Shown piece after piece: positions 17,703-26,655 of a stretch of DNA of 64,000 bases (its first letter is position 1; each line of letters begins with the position of its first letter). This DNA comes from Candidatus Thorarchaeota archaeon (GTDB lineage: Archaea; Asgardarchaeota; Thorarchaeia; Thorarchaeales; Thorarchaeaceae). The translations under genes and the position numbers were made by a program. A model generated the notes under the pieces. That model searched no databases and was not told the DNA's origin. It saw only the letters and a list, made by a program, of their open reading frames with translations. The stretch spans positions 13,124-77,123 of the forward strand of contig RDOF01000012.1 of assembly GCA_011365025.1 (NCBI GenBank). The letters run 5' to 3'.

Positions 17703-19136
17703 ATGATACAAGTCTATAACACCCTTAAGCGAGCAAAAGAGGAATTCAAACCGATTGAAGGAAACACAATAAGGTTCTATGTCTGTGGTCCGACAGTGTA
17801 TGATTACCCTCACATAGGCAACGCAAGATCATTCGCAGCATTCGACACCATTCGTAGGTATCTTGAATACAAGGGTTACAGGGTGTTCTATGTCACAAAC
17901 TTCACCGATATCGATGACAAGATGATCACTCGAGCAAATGAAGAAGGCATGGCCGTTGCGGACTTGGCTTCGAAGTTCATTGCTGAATACATGGTGATAG
18001 CAGAACAGCTGAATCTCAAACCAGCAACTATCAACCCAAGAGCCACTGAACACATGGATGACATCATTCAGATGGTTGACCTGATCATCAAGAATGGAAA
18101 AGGGTACGTTGTTGACGGTGATGTATACTTCGATGTCAGCGAACTTGACAGATATGGTGTGCTTTCGAATATCTCAACTGATGATTCATCAGCCGGAGCA
18201 AGAGTGGAGGTTGATGATAAGAAGCGGGACCCACGTGACTTTGCGTTATGGAAGGGAGAGAAGCCGGGAGAGCCATCATGGGAGAGTCCTTGGGGGAAAG
18301 GGCGTCCGGGATGGCATGCTGAATGTTCAGTCATGGGAAAGCACTACCTTGGGCTGCCCTTCGACATTCATGGTGGAGGACAGGACCTCATCTTCCCTCA
18401 TCATGAGAATGAGATCGCGCAGTCCTATGCAGCCTACGGCGTTGAAACACCCGTGAAGTATTGGTTGCACAATGGCTTCCTCACTCTCAACACCGAGAAG
18501 ATGTCCAAGTCTGAGGGTAACTTCTTTACAGCAAGGGAAGTCCTTGACAACTATGACCATCAAGCAGTACGGCTCTATCTAGTATCTGGGCAGTACAGGC
18601 AACCCCTTGATTACAATGACCAGGCCTTGCAACAGGCGATTCAATCCCTTGACCGCATAAGGAACTCTGCGGATACACTTCGTGGAAAGATATCGATTCT
18701 TGAAAAAACCATTAACAGGGAAAACGAGGCAGATCGGAAGTTGGCGGAGGCATCCAAGAAGATGCGGGAAGGATTCGAACGAGAAATGGACGATGATTTC
18801 AATACACCTGGAGCCCTTGCTGAGATATTCACCTTCGTTAGGGAGATCAATACACACACCCCAGAGGTGGGTAGTGCAGCTGTATTGCGTGAGGCACTAG
18901 CTGTTCTTACAGAACTTGTAGGCATTCTTGGAATCAACCTATCGGGTACAGGAGGAGATACAGCAGCCGCCAGCTCCGAAGTGCTGAAGGGTGCAGTTGA
19001 CCTACTACTGGAAATCAGAGAAGAAGCCCGTAAGGCGAAGGATTATGCAACATCTGATCGGATTCGAGATAGGCTTGCGGAACTAGGTATCACTGTTGCA
19101 GATACAAAGGACGGCCCCACGTGGAAGTTGGGCTAG
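17703..19136 (+). CDS. cysS: Cysteine--tRNA ligase
   Basis: A class I aminoacyl-tRNA synthetase of 477 residues that charges tRNA-Cys. It shows IRFYVCGPTVYDYPHIGNAR, with the zinc Cys and the HIGH box as HIGN. It also has FYVTNFTDIDDKMI, the zinc region PGWHAECSVM, and KMSKSEGN as the KMSKS loop. The C-terminal DALR and anticodon-binding parts are complete (RKAKDYATSDRIRDRLAELG). The frame is open back to 17634, but I choose ATG 17703 because homologs begin with a hydrophobic residue plus YNT, as in MIQVYNTL. A TTTTTATG element about 40 bp upstream would serve as TATA box. The protein is full length and appears functional. Confidence 0.96.
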   Translation: MIQVYNTLKRAKEEFKPIEGNTIRFYVCGPTVYDYPHIGNARSFAAFDTIRRYLEYKGYRVFYVTNFTDIDDKMITRANEEGMAVADLASKFIAEYMVIAEQLNLKPATINPRATEHMDDIIQMVDLIIKNGKGYVVDGDVYFDVSELDRYGVLSNISTDDSSAGARVEVDDKKRDPRDFALWKGEKPGEPSWESPWGKGRPGWHAECSVMGKHYLGLPFDIHGGGQDLIFPHHENEIAQSYAAYGVETPVKYWLHNGFLTLNTEKMSKSEGNFFTAREVLDNYDHQAVRLYLVSGQYRQPLDYNDQALQQAIQSLDRIRNSADTLRGKISILEKTINRENEADRKLAEASKKMREGFEREMDDDFNTPGALAEIFTFVREINTHTPEVGSAAVLREALAVLTELVGILGINLSGTGGDTAAASSEVLKGAVDLLLEIREEARKAKDYATSDRIRDRLAELGITVADTKDGPTWKLG

Positions 19137-19172
19137 CCAGGCCAAACCACGTAAACAAATCATTATAGCTAG

Positions 19173-19195
19173 CTGGAGGACGTATGCTCCTCCGG
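19173..19195 (+). terminator. Hairpin after cysS
   Basis: GGAGGA (19175-19180) and TCCTCC (19188-19193) are perfect arms around a 7-nt loop and can extend outward by a G.T and a C-G pair. It lies 39 bp after the cysS stop, before the next gene. No strong T-run follows, so it is a probable rather than certain terminator. Confidence 0.4.
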
Positions 19196-19287
19196 CCCAA
19201 ACCTTTGCTATTTGGCATCCTTTTGCTTGAAGCTTAATTGTTATTACTAGTAATCGGACATGTATTGAGTAATTGGGGACGTATTGA

Positions 19288-19662
19288 ATGAGTTCGTCTT
19301 CAAGAATCCATGTTGTGAAACGGGAGATGACTTCCGGCCGTCAGACCATTAGTGTTATTCTAGCTGCTTTTGGCATCTACATTTTCTGGATGTCAACGGC
19401 AGCAGTCTATCTGCATGGCGATGCTGTGACCGGAGTATTTTGGAGTTCATCGCCACCTGGGTCCCTATTCCCCATTCCTTATGGTCCGGGCCCATTGATG
19501 ATGCTGACATTGGCTAACCCGATTGATTCGTTTCTCTATCTTCTCCTATTCCGGTTTGGAATATGGATAATTTTAGAGATTCTTGTCATCCTGTATGTGG
19601 TCCTGCCCTACACACTTGCTCGTTCAGTGGTAGATGAAGACTCACGTAGATCGAGCGACTAA
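19288..19662 (+). CDS. Small membrane protein, unknown
   Basis: A 124-residue protein with two main hydrophobic segments (TISVILAAFGIYIFWMSTAAV and FRFGIWIILEILVILYVVL). Between them is a Gly/Pro-rich, probably extracellular loop (WSSSPPGSLFPIPYGPGPLM) and a third weaker segment (LANPIDSFLYLLLF). The ends are charged and cytoplasmic-like. I recognise no family. It begins 151 bp after cysS, and its stop overlaps the stop of the convergent LarA-like gene by 4 bp. The function cannot be inferred from context. Confidence 0.55.
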   Translation: MSSSSRIHVVKREMTSGRQTISVILAAFGIYIFWMSTAAVYLHGDAVTGVFWSSSPPGSLFPIPYGPGPLMMLTLANPIDSFLYLLLFRFGIWIILEILVILYVVLPYTLARSVVDEDSRRSSD

Positions 19663-21050
19663 TTTGGCCTGCTTTTCACTTCGACCAAAAGGCCTGCATC
19701 AGGAAGCACGTAGATTCGGGGGTCTGGAATATCGGGGTTCTCCTCGATGAATCTGCCAACGAGACGCCGCAAAACCTTTTGCACCTCGTCGGGTTTGCCG
19801 GGATTGATTCCTTCCATTCGGTAGACCTTTGACAGCTCGTCTGAGTCGAGCTCGGTGACGACCTTAATATTGCCTTCAGCAACATCGAGAAGAATTCTGA
19901 ATAGGTCAGGAGGTTTTTGATTCCCAATCTTGAATGTCTGCTCTGACCCGTAGGTTTTGATGACGAACCGAAGTGCATCTTTGACCATCATGTCCTTTGC
20001 AGCGTACATGGCCTCTTCGTAGGCAGCACTACCTATACCTTCTTGGCAAGGGGCCAAGAGAACAATCCACCCCTTCAAGTCATGACGGACTGCATTCCAC
20101 GCGGCATGAACTCCCTTTCCAGCCTGATAGAGATTCAAGCCAAGCTCACCTACAGACACGAAGACAATATCAGCCGGCTCATCTACTTCAACTACCCTAA
20201 GTCTACGAAGCGGCTCAGCCGCAGCCTCATGACATGCTATGAGATCTCCTGCCTGTAGATAGACAATCTCATCATGGTCCACTATGGTGTCCACACAGAA
20301 CATTGGTAGTTTCTCTTTGACCAAAGAGGCAATCTCAATCATGTCCTCGATGACAGGATTCCCCGCGCAATTGCCCAGCCTGCAACCTGGAACGAATCCA
20401 CGTTCGAGGTCGAACATACGCGGATGGTTGACGCGAATGGTTTCCCTACCTGCAACTCCCGGGCAAAACAGCTTAACGGTACCGGCTTGTCCTGCGAAGT
20501 AGTGATACTCGCTATCTGAAAGCGGGATCAGTAATGATGCTTCCAAGACTTGCTCATCAATCAGTATTGGTGTACCAACAGATGTTTCTCCAAGATGTCT
20601 ATTTCCGTTGTCGCAGTTATGAAGAATGATGTGGTCCTTCCATTCACTATAGAGAGTATCTCCAAGGATTCTATCACGAATTGCATCTGGACTAGGTATC
20701 TTATGAGACCCACTTGCTATGATAATTCTAATGTCTTCTCTTTTCACTCCTAGGTCCTCAAGACGACGAGTTAGCAGGGGAAGAAGCGCACGCGTATGAA
20801 CATTGGGACGCGTGTTATCGTCAACAATAAACATTATGACTTTGCCGGGGTCGTAGATATCTTGAACCAGTTCGTCAAACGGTTTAGAGGCTAGTGGATT
20901 GCTGAGAACCTGATTCAGCTTGTTGGCGAGGTTTGTGAAATCAGGCGTGAACTCGTCTATCTTCAATACAGTGACATCGCCAAGAGAAGAAGGAATGAAT
21001 TCATCAACCACAACGGCGCCATACTTGAGCGGAGTCTTGTAATAGACCAT
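19659..21050 (-). CDS. LarA-like nickel-pincer enzyme (lactate racemase family)
   Basis: About 463 residues of the LarA/DUF2088 family. It shows FIVDDNTRPNVHTRALLPLL (the DxTRP motif), IIIASGSHKIPS, the middle PLSDSEYHYFAGQAGTVKLF and VNHPRMF, where family members place catalytic His and Lys. LarA carries a nickel-pincer nucleotide and racemises or epimerises 2-hydroxyacids. No larB, larC or larE cofactor genes are nearby, so they would have to be elsewhere. The frame begins with ATG 21077, but an ACATATAT TATA box lies only 1-10 bp before it. The next ATG, 21050, is at the right distance from that box, so I take 21050. Substrate specificity is unknown. Confidence 0.85.
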   Translation of the reverse strand: MVYYKTPLKYGAVVVDEFIPSSLGDVTVLKIDEFTPDFTNLANKLNQVLSNPLASKPFDELVQDIYDPGKVIMFIVDDNTRPNVHTRALLPLLTRRLEDLGVKREDIRIIIASGSHKIPSPDAIRDRILGDTLYSEWKDHIILHNCDNGNRHLGETSVGTPILIDEQVLEASLLIPLSDSEYHYFAGQAGTVKLFCPGVAGRETIRVNHPRMFDLERGFVPGCRLGNCAGNPVIEDMIEIASLVKEKLPMFCVDTIVDHDEIVYLQAGDLIACHEAAAEPLRRLRVVEVDEPADIVFVSVGELGLNLYQAGKGVHAAWNAVRHDLKGWIVLLAPCQEGIGSAAYEEAMYAAKDMMVKDALRFVIKTYGSEQTFKIGNQKPPDLFRILLDVAEGNIKVVTELDSDELSKVYRMEGINPGKPDEVQKVLRRLVGRFIEENPDIPDPRIYVLPDAGLLVEVKSRPN

Positions 21051-21131
21051 GTCAATCCCGGGGAAAGAACGGGTCATGGATATATGTAACCATTTTGGTG
21101 CAGACCGATTGCCGGAGTTGGTTTTGAAGTA

Positions 21132-23234
21132 CTACTTCCGGTATATCTCGAGACTCAATGAATGGCCACAGCTCTTACATTTGATTGGCACCTTTGCTTT
21201 CATCTTCAGGACTTCTTCAGTCTGAAGTGAGGACCCGCAGAAAAGACAACTCCATGCCTCTATGCTATCCCCCAGCTCCTCAATGGTTGTGGGAAGCATT
21301 GAGATATCCTCACCCAAGGACTCTATTTTCAGAAACGAGCTTCGTCCGTTCCTTGGCCCCTTCACAGTGATGACAGCTGCTACCTTCTTCTTGGTGTATT
21401 TGCCCTCGGCAAAACCGCGTAGGGTTCCAATGAATTCATCACCAATGACTTGTTCATCCCTATCAACAAGATAGAAGTTCTTGGCAGGAAGAAGTTTCTC
21501 AGTCCTCTTGAATACAACCTCGGCATTCCATTCAAGTTCGTACTCCCTGTCAGAACAAGTGAAGTCTTTCATGGCGGCGTCAAGGCTCAAAGGTGTTGCC
21601 TCGAGCGGCTGCAGGAGATCACATACAGACTTGATTATATATGGCTGAACATGCTGCGTGTGGACGTTATCCATGAAATCGATGAAAGATACCGTTGCGA
21701 GTATCTTTCCTTCAACACAGTCTTTGGTTGGAGTAAACGAGAATTGTGGAGACCTGAACCCTCCCACTTCCACGCGAGCAAGAGTCTTGGAGGACTCTCC
21801 AACCATCTCCATTGCATCCTTAGGATAGCCTACCACAGTTACTGCCACATTTGTAACGACGAATTGGGAGTTATTGGAAACCTTAACCTTGTATTCAAAT
21901 CGGCCGCCAATCACCTCACACCCCCTAAGCACAGTCACGCCCTCTACCAGTTTTCGCGTAGATTCATCTATCTCTTGACCTGCGGGCATTCCTTTTCTTG
22001 CCGGAGATAACTCAACCCCAATAGTCTCTTCATCTGCTGAGCCTGGAAGGGTTTCCGAAACGATTTCCGATCTGCCGGCCTTTGGTTTCTTGCTGGTCCT
22101 AGTGTAAAGGTCAAGACTAAGAGGTGTAGCGCAATATCTGCAGTTTAGCACCCCTTTTGCCTCAATTTGCATAACTTGGTCTGGGTTCAAACGAGCACCG
22201 CACTTTATGCAGACCCAGGAGTCAATCTTCTCAGCAATCTCATGGATTGTAGTGGGCAGCATAGCTTCATCATCACCAGACACCTCAACCTTTGCGGTGG
22301 AACTGTCGCCGTTGGCTGGTCCCGTTATGTGAATAGCAACAGCAACTCTCTTTCCGGTATACTTGCCTAGAGCATACCCTCTTATCGTCCCAACGATATC
22401 TTTTCCCACTTCACGCTTCTCAACATCAATCAAGTAGAAATTCATGGCAGGAAGAAGTGATTCTGCTTTCTCTAAGAGCACATTTGCATTCCACTCAAGC
22501 TTCATCTCCCTGCAGCCCCCAATGAGGGCGGCAAAGGCGGATGTGAATTGCTCGGACGAAGATTCCAGAGGCCGAAGAAGATCGCACACGGACCGTATGA
22601 TGTATGGCTCTACATGCAATGTGTGTAGACTGTCTCGATGGTCAATAAATGAAACAACGCAGACCACTCGCCCCTCAACGCAGTCCTTTGAAGGCAATAG
22701 AACGAACTTATCACTAATGAATCCACCAACTTCAATACGAGGAGTGGTTCTCATTGAGTCAGTGGCAAGCTTCATGCAATCTTGGGGATATGCAACGAGA
22801 TTCGAAGTCACATTGGTGATTACAAAGTCACTGGCGTTCTTAATAGTGACATCATAAACGAACCTGTTTCCCATTACGTCGCAGTTACCGAAGGCAAAAA
22901 TCTTGTCCTGCCCTTGCTGGCGCACCCATTCGGACTCGGAAACTCCAAGTTTCCTTTTTCGGACCCTAAGCCAAGCAGCACGACTCTCAAATGACCTCTG
23001 GTCATCAAGCTTCCAAAGGTCATCCTGAGTGTGTGTAAGATTATTTGCATCTATAATCTCCTGAGCTTGCTTCAAAAGCTCCTTGGCTTGATAGTTGTCA
23101 TGGAAGACTGTATTTGTTGCCTCGCCTTGGTCCCATTCCTCATCAGACCCAATAGCCACCATCTTTAGCTTGATGACACGGTCGGTTATATCGACTATTA
23201 GTGACCTGAACCTATCAATAGGCGAGTCCGTCAT
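21132..23234 (-). CDS. Soluble protein with two copies of an unrecognised zinc-ribbon module
   Basis: A 700-residue protein without signal peptide or TM. After about 110 mostly helical residues it holds two copies of one module (about 115-380 and 436-700). Each copy has a beta-rich part (GCEVIGGRFEYKVKV, then RVEVGGFRSPQF, KDCVEG and IKSVCDLLQPLE). A second part follows with EWNAEVVFKRTEKLLPAKNFY and GTIRGYALGKYTGKRVA, then MLPTTIEELGDSI, and each copy ends with a C-x2-C-x19-C-x2-C zinc ribbon. The first part could be an Ig-like beta sandwich. A third copy ends the product of the upstream gene, whose stop overlaps this start (ATGA, 23231-23234). The two probably act together. I know of no family name or function. 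Confidence 0.72.
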   Translation of the reverse strand: MTDSPIDRFRSLIVDITDRVIKLKMVAIGSDEEWDQGEATNTVFHDNYQAKELLKQAQEIIDANNLTHTQDDLWKLDDQRSFESRAAWLRVRKRKLGVSESEWVRQQGQDKIFAFGNCDVMGNRFVYDVTIKNASDFVITNVTSNLVAYPQDCMKLATDSMRTTPRIEVGGFISDKFVLLPSKDCVEGRVVCVVSFIDHRDSLHTLHVEPYIIRSVCDLLRPLESSSEQFTSAFAALIGGCREMKLEWNANVLLEKAESLLPAMNFYLIDVEKREVGKDIVGTIRGYALGKYTGKRVAVAIHITGPANGDSSTAKVEVSGDDEAMLPTTIHEIAEKIDSWVCIKCGARLNPDQVMQIEAKGVLNCRYCATPLSLDLYTRTSKKPKAGRSEIVSETLPGSADEETIGVELSPARKGMPAGQEIDESTRKLVEGVTVLRGCEVIGGRFEYKVKVSNNSQFVVTNVAVTVVGYPKDAMEMVGESSKTLARVEVGGFRSPQFSFTPTKDCVEGKILATVSFIDFMDNVHTQHVQPYIIKSVCDLLQPLEATPLSLDAAMKDFTCSDREYELEWNAEVVFKRTEKLLPAKNFYLVDRDEQVIGDEFIGTLRGFAEGKYTKKKVAAVITVKGPRNGRSSFLKIESLGEDISMLPTTIEELGDSIEAWSCLFCGSSLQTEEVLKMKAKVPIKCKSCGHSLSLEIYRK

Positions 23235-26062
23235 TTCTCCTCACCACGCAATGAGTATTGAGCCTTGATCAAATCACTGAAACAGAAACTGCATTGAGTA
23301 GGGGCGCCGGAGTTGATGAGAGTCACCTGCTCTGGTTCAAGTGGAGCACCACACGACATGCATATCCAGGAGTCAATACCCTCAGCCAATTCCTCAATGG
23401 TAGTTGGCAACATAGCAATATCATCACCCAGAACATCAATTTTCACATGAGCTTGCGTTCCCTCAGCCGCCCCAGTAATTGAGATTATTGTGGCTACTCG
23501 CTTTCCTGTGTATTTCCCTTGAGCAACGCCTCGAATTGTACCTACATATTGTCCCGCGGCTATATGCTCTTCTGAATCAGTTCCGTAGAAGTTCTTTGCG
23601 GCAAGCAGACGCTTAGTCTTTGAAAAAAGTACCTGAGGATTCCACTCCACAGTCTGCTCGTCAGAGGTTGAGCTCATTCCATCCAATACCAAGTCAAGTT
23701 GCTGCTCATCTAGTGTAAGAGGTTTCAATAAGTCACATACAGACCTAATGGTATAGGGTCGAACATCAATCGTTTGAACTTGGTCCTTATAGTCAAGATA
23801 GGAAACAGTCGCGACTACATTTCCCTCAACACAATCCTTGGTTGGAGTAAAGAGGAATTGTGGAGACCTGAAACCTCCGACTTCAATACGACTAATGGTC
23901 TTGGATTTTTCTCCAGCAATCTCCAAGCAGTCATCGGGATATGCTACGATAGAAACGGTGACGTTTGTGATTACGGATCCACTCTTGTTCATCACCTTGG
24001 GTTTGAATTCAAAGGTACCACCAATTATTTCGCAACCCCTTACGACCTCTACTTTTCCATCACTTGGAAGAAGCATGTGAGTGGTGGTTCGGGCACCAGC
24101 CGGTACAAAACTTTCAGCCTCGGCAATTGTTTGCCGGTAGATTTCCTGAAGCCGTGACTCCAAATCATCTATAGTTGAAAGCTCATCTGATGAATCGGGA
24201 TTCGCTATCCCGCGTAGTCCGACCAGAGCCTTTACAGCATTCTGCTGCTCTTGGTCTGCAATTTGCACAAGCTCTTCATAGAAGAACGCCGGGCGATCCT
24301 CAAAGAGGTCATCGATTCGCTTGATAGAAGCCTTGGCCGTATTTACTAATCGCATCCACTTATCGCTTCGCCGACGCTCGGACCTTTTAGAATAGGTTGA
24401 ACGGATTGTCCTAACCAAAGTAGTAATGAAGGTCCTCCCTGTCGCCAGAGCGATTATTGCCGAAATGCTGATTATTAGTGGAGCCAGATTCCTATAGTAT
24501 GATTCAGTGAAAGCGAAGGCAATCATGAAGAGCGAACTAAAGAATAGTATTGTACTTATGGACCCACGATGAACTCCGTAGTACTCCTGTACCCATCCTA
24601 TGAAATCGAGAAGGTAATTACGCGTCCCTCTGTAGGCAAAGAGCATCAAGGAAAACCAGCAAAGCTGAATAACGAAACCTGGCATCCCGAATACTGCCCA
24701 TGCAGGCATTATGAAGAAAATATAGTACGCGTTGATGAGCACGGTGAGTGTCAAGCCCAGCATGAATCTCCATTTCCCAAGGTCCTCCTTCTTTGGCTCA
24801 AGAGAGGCAATGGCAATGGCAGACAATAAAATAGGAGCGCCGAGGACAACCAGTGCAACAAAGATTTGAAGCGGATTCATAAACATGTAGAAGCCAATTG
24901 GCTGGCCCTCGAAGATGGGGAAGAATGACAAGCTTATGCCGGCGCACAGGATGAGAAAGCCCACGGTTTCTAGATCTGACCAAAACTTCACCGGATTTTG
25001 CAGATAACCCAAAGATGAGCGGAGTTTCGGTTCTGCCATTTCCTGGGTAGTTACCTTCAACTCGCTCTGTTCCCCACTAGCGCCCGGCCAAAGCCTATTC
25101 CTTATATCATCAAGCAGAGGAGCTAAGCCAATTACTGAAAGAACCAAGAGGAACATTGGCATGTTAACATAAGGACTAAGAATGTATAGTGTAAGCATCC
25201 ACAAAAAGAAAGGCAGGTAAGAAGCAATCGTAAGGATGTATGCAACATATAGAAGCTGAGGAACCCTATGTTCAAGAATGTAAGGGCGAATCAGCGGATA
25301 TGTAATGAATACAAAAATCAGAACCTCGGCTAGTGGAAGAAGTGCATCGGCAAGAATGCTTCGAAGCATTGGATTGCTCATCCAGTACATATCATTGTAG
25401 GTAAAAACAGCCAAGTAGATATTAAGAGCAACAAGCATAGTAAGAACATAACCACCAAGGAAAGCATCTCGTTTCATCATTCTCGATCTAGTTCTGTGAA
25501 AGCCGTAGGCAATTACAGTAATATTCGTAGCAGGCAGGAGAAGAAACAGAGAGATTTCCGAACCAGGCATATAGTAAGGATACAGAAAAACTGCAATCTG
25601 TGTCCAGATGCCATATATCAAAAGCAATCCAGCCAGGATATCGGGTGCCCGTCCCCCCCTTATTCGGAAGCTGTTCCGAATGTCACGATTTACTGCAATG
25701 AGACCAATCCAACAAACAGCAAGGAGAATATAGATGCCGCCTTGTGTCGCTAGCGGCGTAGTCAGGACTAGGAAAATCCAGAAGACTTGTACCAGTAGAA
25801 CGACGCAAATAGAGGGTTCGCTAGAAGTGAAACGCGTCCACGTTTCCTCATCGCCTGTCAAGTAGATAAGTCCAAGCAAAAAAGGTCCACAGAAAACTAC
25901 TCCATAGAGGCTGAGAAGAAAGACTGGAACAATCAGTTGCAGAATGCCAAGGCCAGGGAGATAAGGAACTGGCGCCGTATATTGGAGGAATATAATAATC
26001 GTCGTTAACGTGAGCATGAATGCCAGAATAGCAGTAGCTATTTGCTCAACCCGTTTTCGCAC
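23231..26062 (-). CDS. Polytopic membrane protein with C-terminal zinc-ribbon module
   Basis: A 943-residue protein. About residues 1-560 contain many TM helices (well over ten by eye), with loops and a charged cytoplasmic stretch in the middle (about 330-350). Residues 565-670 are a helical linker with coiled-coil character (TIDDLESRLQEIYRQTIAEA). Residues 675-943 are a single copy of the module found twice in the next gene, including GCEIIGGTFEFKPKV, TKDCVEGNVVATVSY and the zinc ribbon CMSC-x19-CSFC. The start is GTG 26062 with GGAGG 9 nt upstream. The gene is divergent from feoA. I do not recognise the membrane part; it shows no transporter signature I can name. The C-terminal module is probably cytoplasmic, since it carries zinc-ribbon Cys pairs. 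Confidence 0.7.
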   Translation of the reverse strand: MRKRVEQIATAILAFMLTLTTIIIFLQYTAPVPYLPGLGILQLIVPVFLLSLYGVVFCGPFLLGLIYLTGDEETWTRFTSSEPSICVVLLVQVFWIFLVLTTPLATQGGIYILLAVCWIGLIAVNRDIRNSFRIRGGRAPDILAGLLLIYGIWTQIAVFLYPYYMPGSEISLFLLLPATNITVIAYGFHRTRSRMMKRDAFLGGYVLTMLVALNIYLAVFTYNDMYWMSNPMLRSILADALLPLAEVLIFVFITYPLIRPYILEHRVPQLLYVAYILTIASYLPFFLWMLTLYILSPYVNMPMFLLVLSVIGLAPLLDDIRNRLWPGASGEQSELKVTTQEMAEPKLRSSLGYLQNPVKFWSDLETVGFLILCAGISLSFFPIFEGQPIGFYMFMNPLQIFVALVVLGAPILLSAIAIASLEPKKEDLGKWRFMLGLTLTVLINAYYIFFIMPAWAVFGMPGFVIQLCWFSLMLFAYRGTRNYLLDFIGWVQEYYGVHRGSISTILFFSSLFMIAFAFTESYYRNLAPLIISISAIIALATGRTFITTLVRTIRSTYSKRSERRRSDKWMRLVNTAKASIKRIDDLFEDRPAFFYEELVQIADQEQQNAVKALVGLRGIANPDSSDELSTIDDLESRLQEIYRQTIAEAESFVPAGARTTTHMLLPSDGKVEVVRGCEIIGGTFEFKPKVMNKSGSVITNVTVSIVAYPDDCLEIAGEKSKTISRIEVGGFRSPQFLFTPTKDCVEGNVVATVSYLDYKDQVQTIDVRPYTIRSVCDLLKPLTLDEQQLDLVLDGMSSTSDEQTVEWNPQVLFSKTKRLLAAKNFYGTDSEEHIAAGQYVGTIRGVAQGKYTGKRVATIISITGAAEGTQAHVKIDVLGDDIAMLPTTIEELAEGIDSWICMSCGAPLEPEQVTLINSGAPTQCSFCFSDLIKAQYSLRGEEK

Positions 26063-26190
26063 TGTAACACGCCTCCAGAATTCTCACAGTTGAAGGCTTC
26101 ATATACCTTTCCAGTAGCTCCATTAATGAATAGCACTGGCCATGAGTGCATGGGCGGATTAAAATTGCCGACTATGCCCCAATCAACAAA

Positions 26191-26235
26191 TCTTATAACT
26201 CGGAATGCAACGCTCTAAATGTTAGAGAACTCTAA
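26191..26235 (+). promoter_or_regulatory. feo promoter with three alternating half-sites
   Basis: TCTTATAA (26191-26198) is a TATA box 74 bp before the feoA start. Around the expected transcription start lie three half-sites in alternating direction: CTCTAA (26213-26218), TTAGAG (26222-26227) and CTCTAA (26230-26235). Any adjacent pair is an inverted repeat. A metal-responsive repressor is the natural candidate; its identity is inference. Confidence 0.6.
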
Positions 26236-26271
26236 CTTTACCCCTATTTTCTGACTCCCGGAGATTGAAAA

Positions 26272-26655
26272 ATGGATACGGAGGCGACTAAGGCCCAGCC
26301 TGTTCAGCTGAACAATGTTAGACCGGGTACTAGATGTCGTTTGGTAGGAATCTTGGGGGTCGGACCCAGCAGGCACATCGGTCGTAGAATGGGACGAAGG
26401 CATCGTATGAAGGGACGGGGCCGCAGACGGCACTCCCCCGATATCGACTGCCCTTTTTGGGCTCTGCACGATGGTCCAGATCGGTCGCTCATGAGGAGAC
26501 TAATGGATTTGGGCATAACAAGGGGGTGCACCTTCACTGTTGTTCAGGGCGGAGGTTCTGGGCCAACACTCATTGAAGTTCGCGGAACACGGATTGCCCT
26601 AGGACACAGACTGGCCTGCAGAATTCTTGTGGAAGAGGTGGCAGCAAATGGTTAG
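26272..26655 (+). CDS. feoA: FeoA-domain protein with basic insertion
   Basis: A 127-residue FeoA-like (SH3-fold) protein of the ferrous-iron uptake system. The FeoA pattern is split. LNNVRPGTRCRLVGILGVG opens the domain, and RSLMRRLMDLGITRGCTFTVV with EVRGTRIALGHRLACRILVEE closes it. Between them is an insertion of about 40 residues (about 30-68) rich in Arg and His (RHIGRRMGRRHRMKGRGRRR) with one Cys (DIDCPFW). FeoA is a small cytoplasmic partner of FeoB. The gene starts at ATG 26272, and its stop overlaps the feoB start by 8 bp. The insertion is unlike typical FeoA, which is about 75 residues. Confidence 0.85.
   Translation: MDTEATKAQPVQLNNVRPGTRCRLVGILGVGPSRHIGRRMGRRHRMKGRGRRRHSPDIDCPFWALHDGPDRSLMRRLMDLGITRGCTFTVVQGGGSGPTLIEVRGTRIALGHRLACRILVEEVAANG

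Noticed and set aside
21450..22010. A 186-codon plus-strand frame opposite the two-copy module gene
   Set aside because: It is antisense to well-conserved module sequence and resembles no protein.
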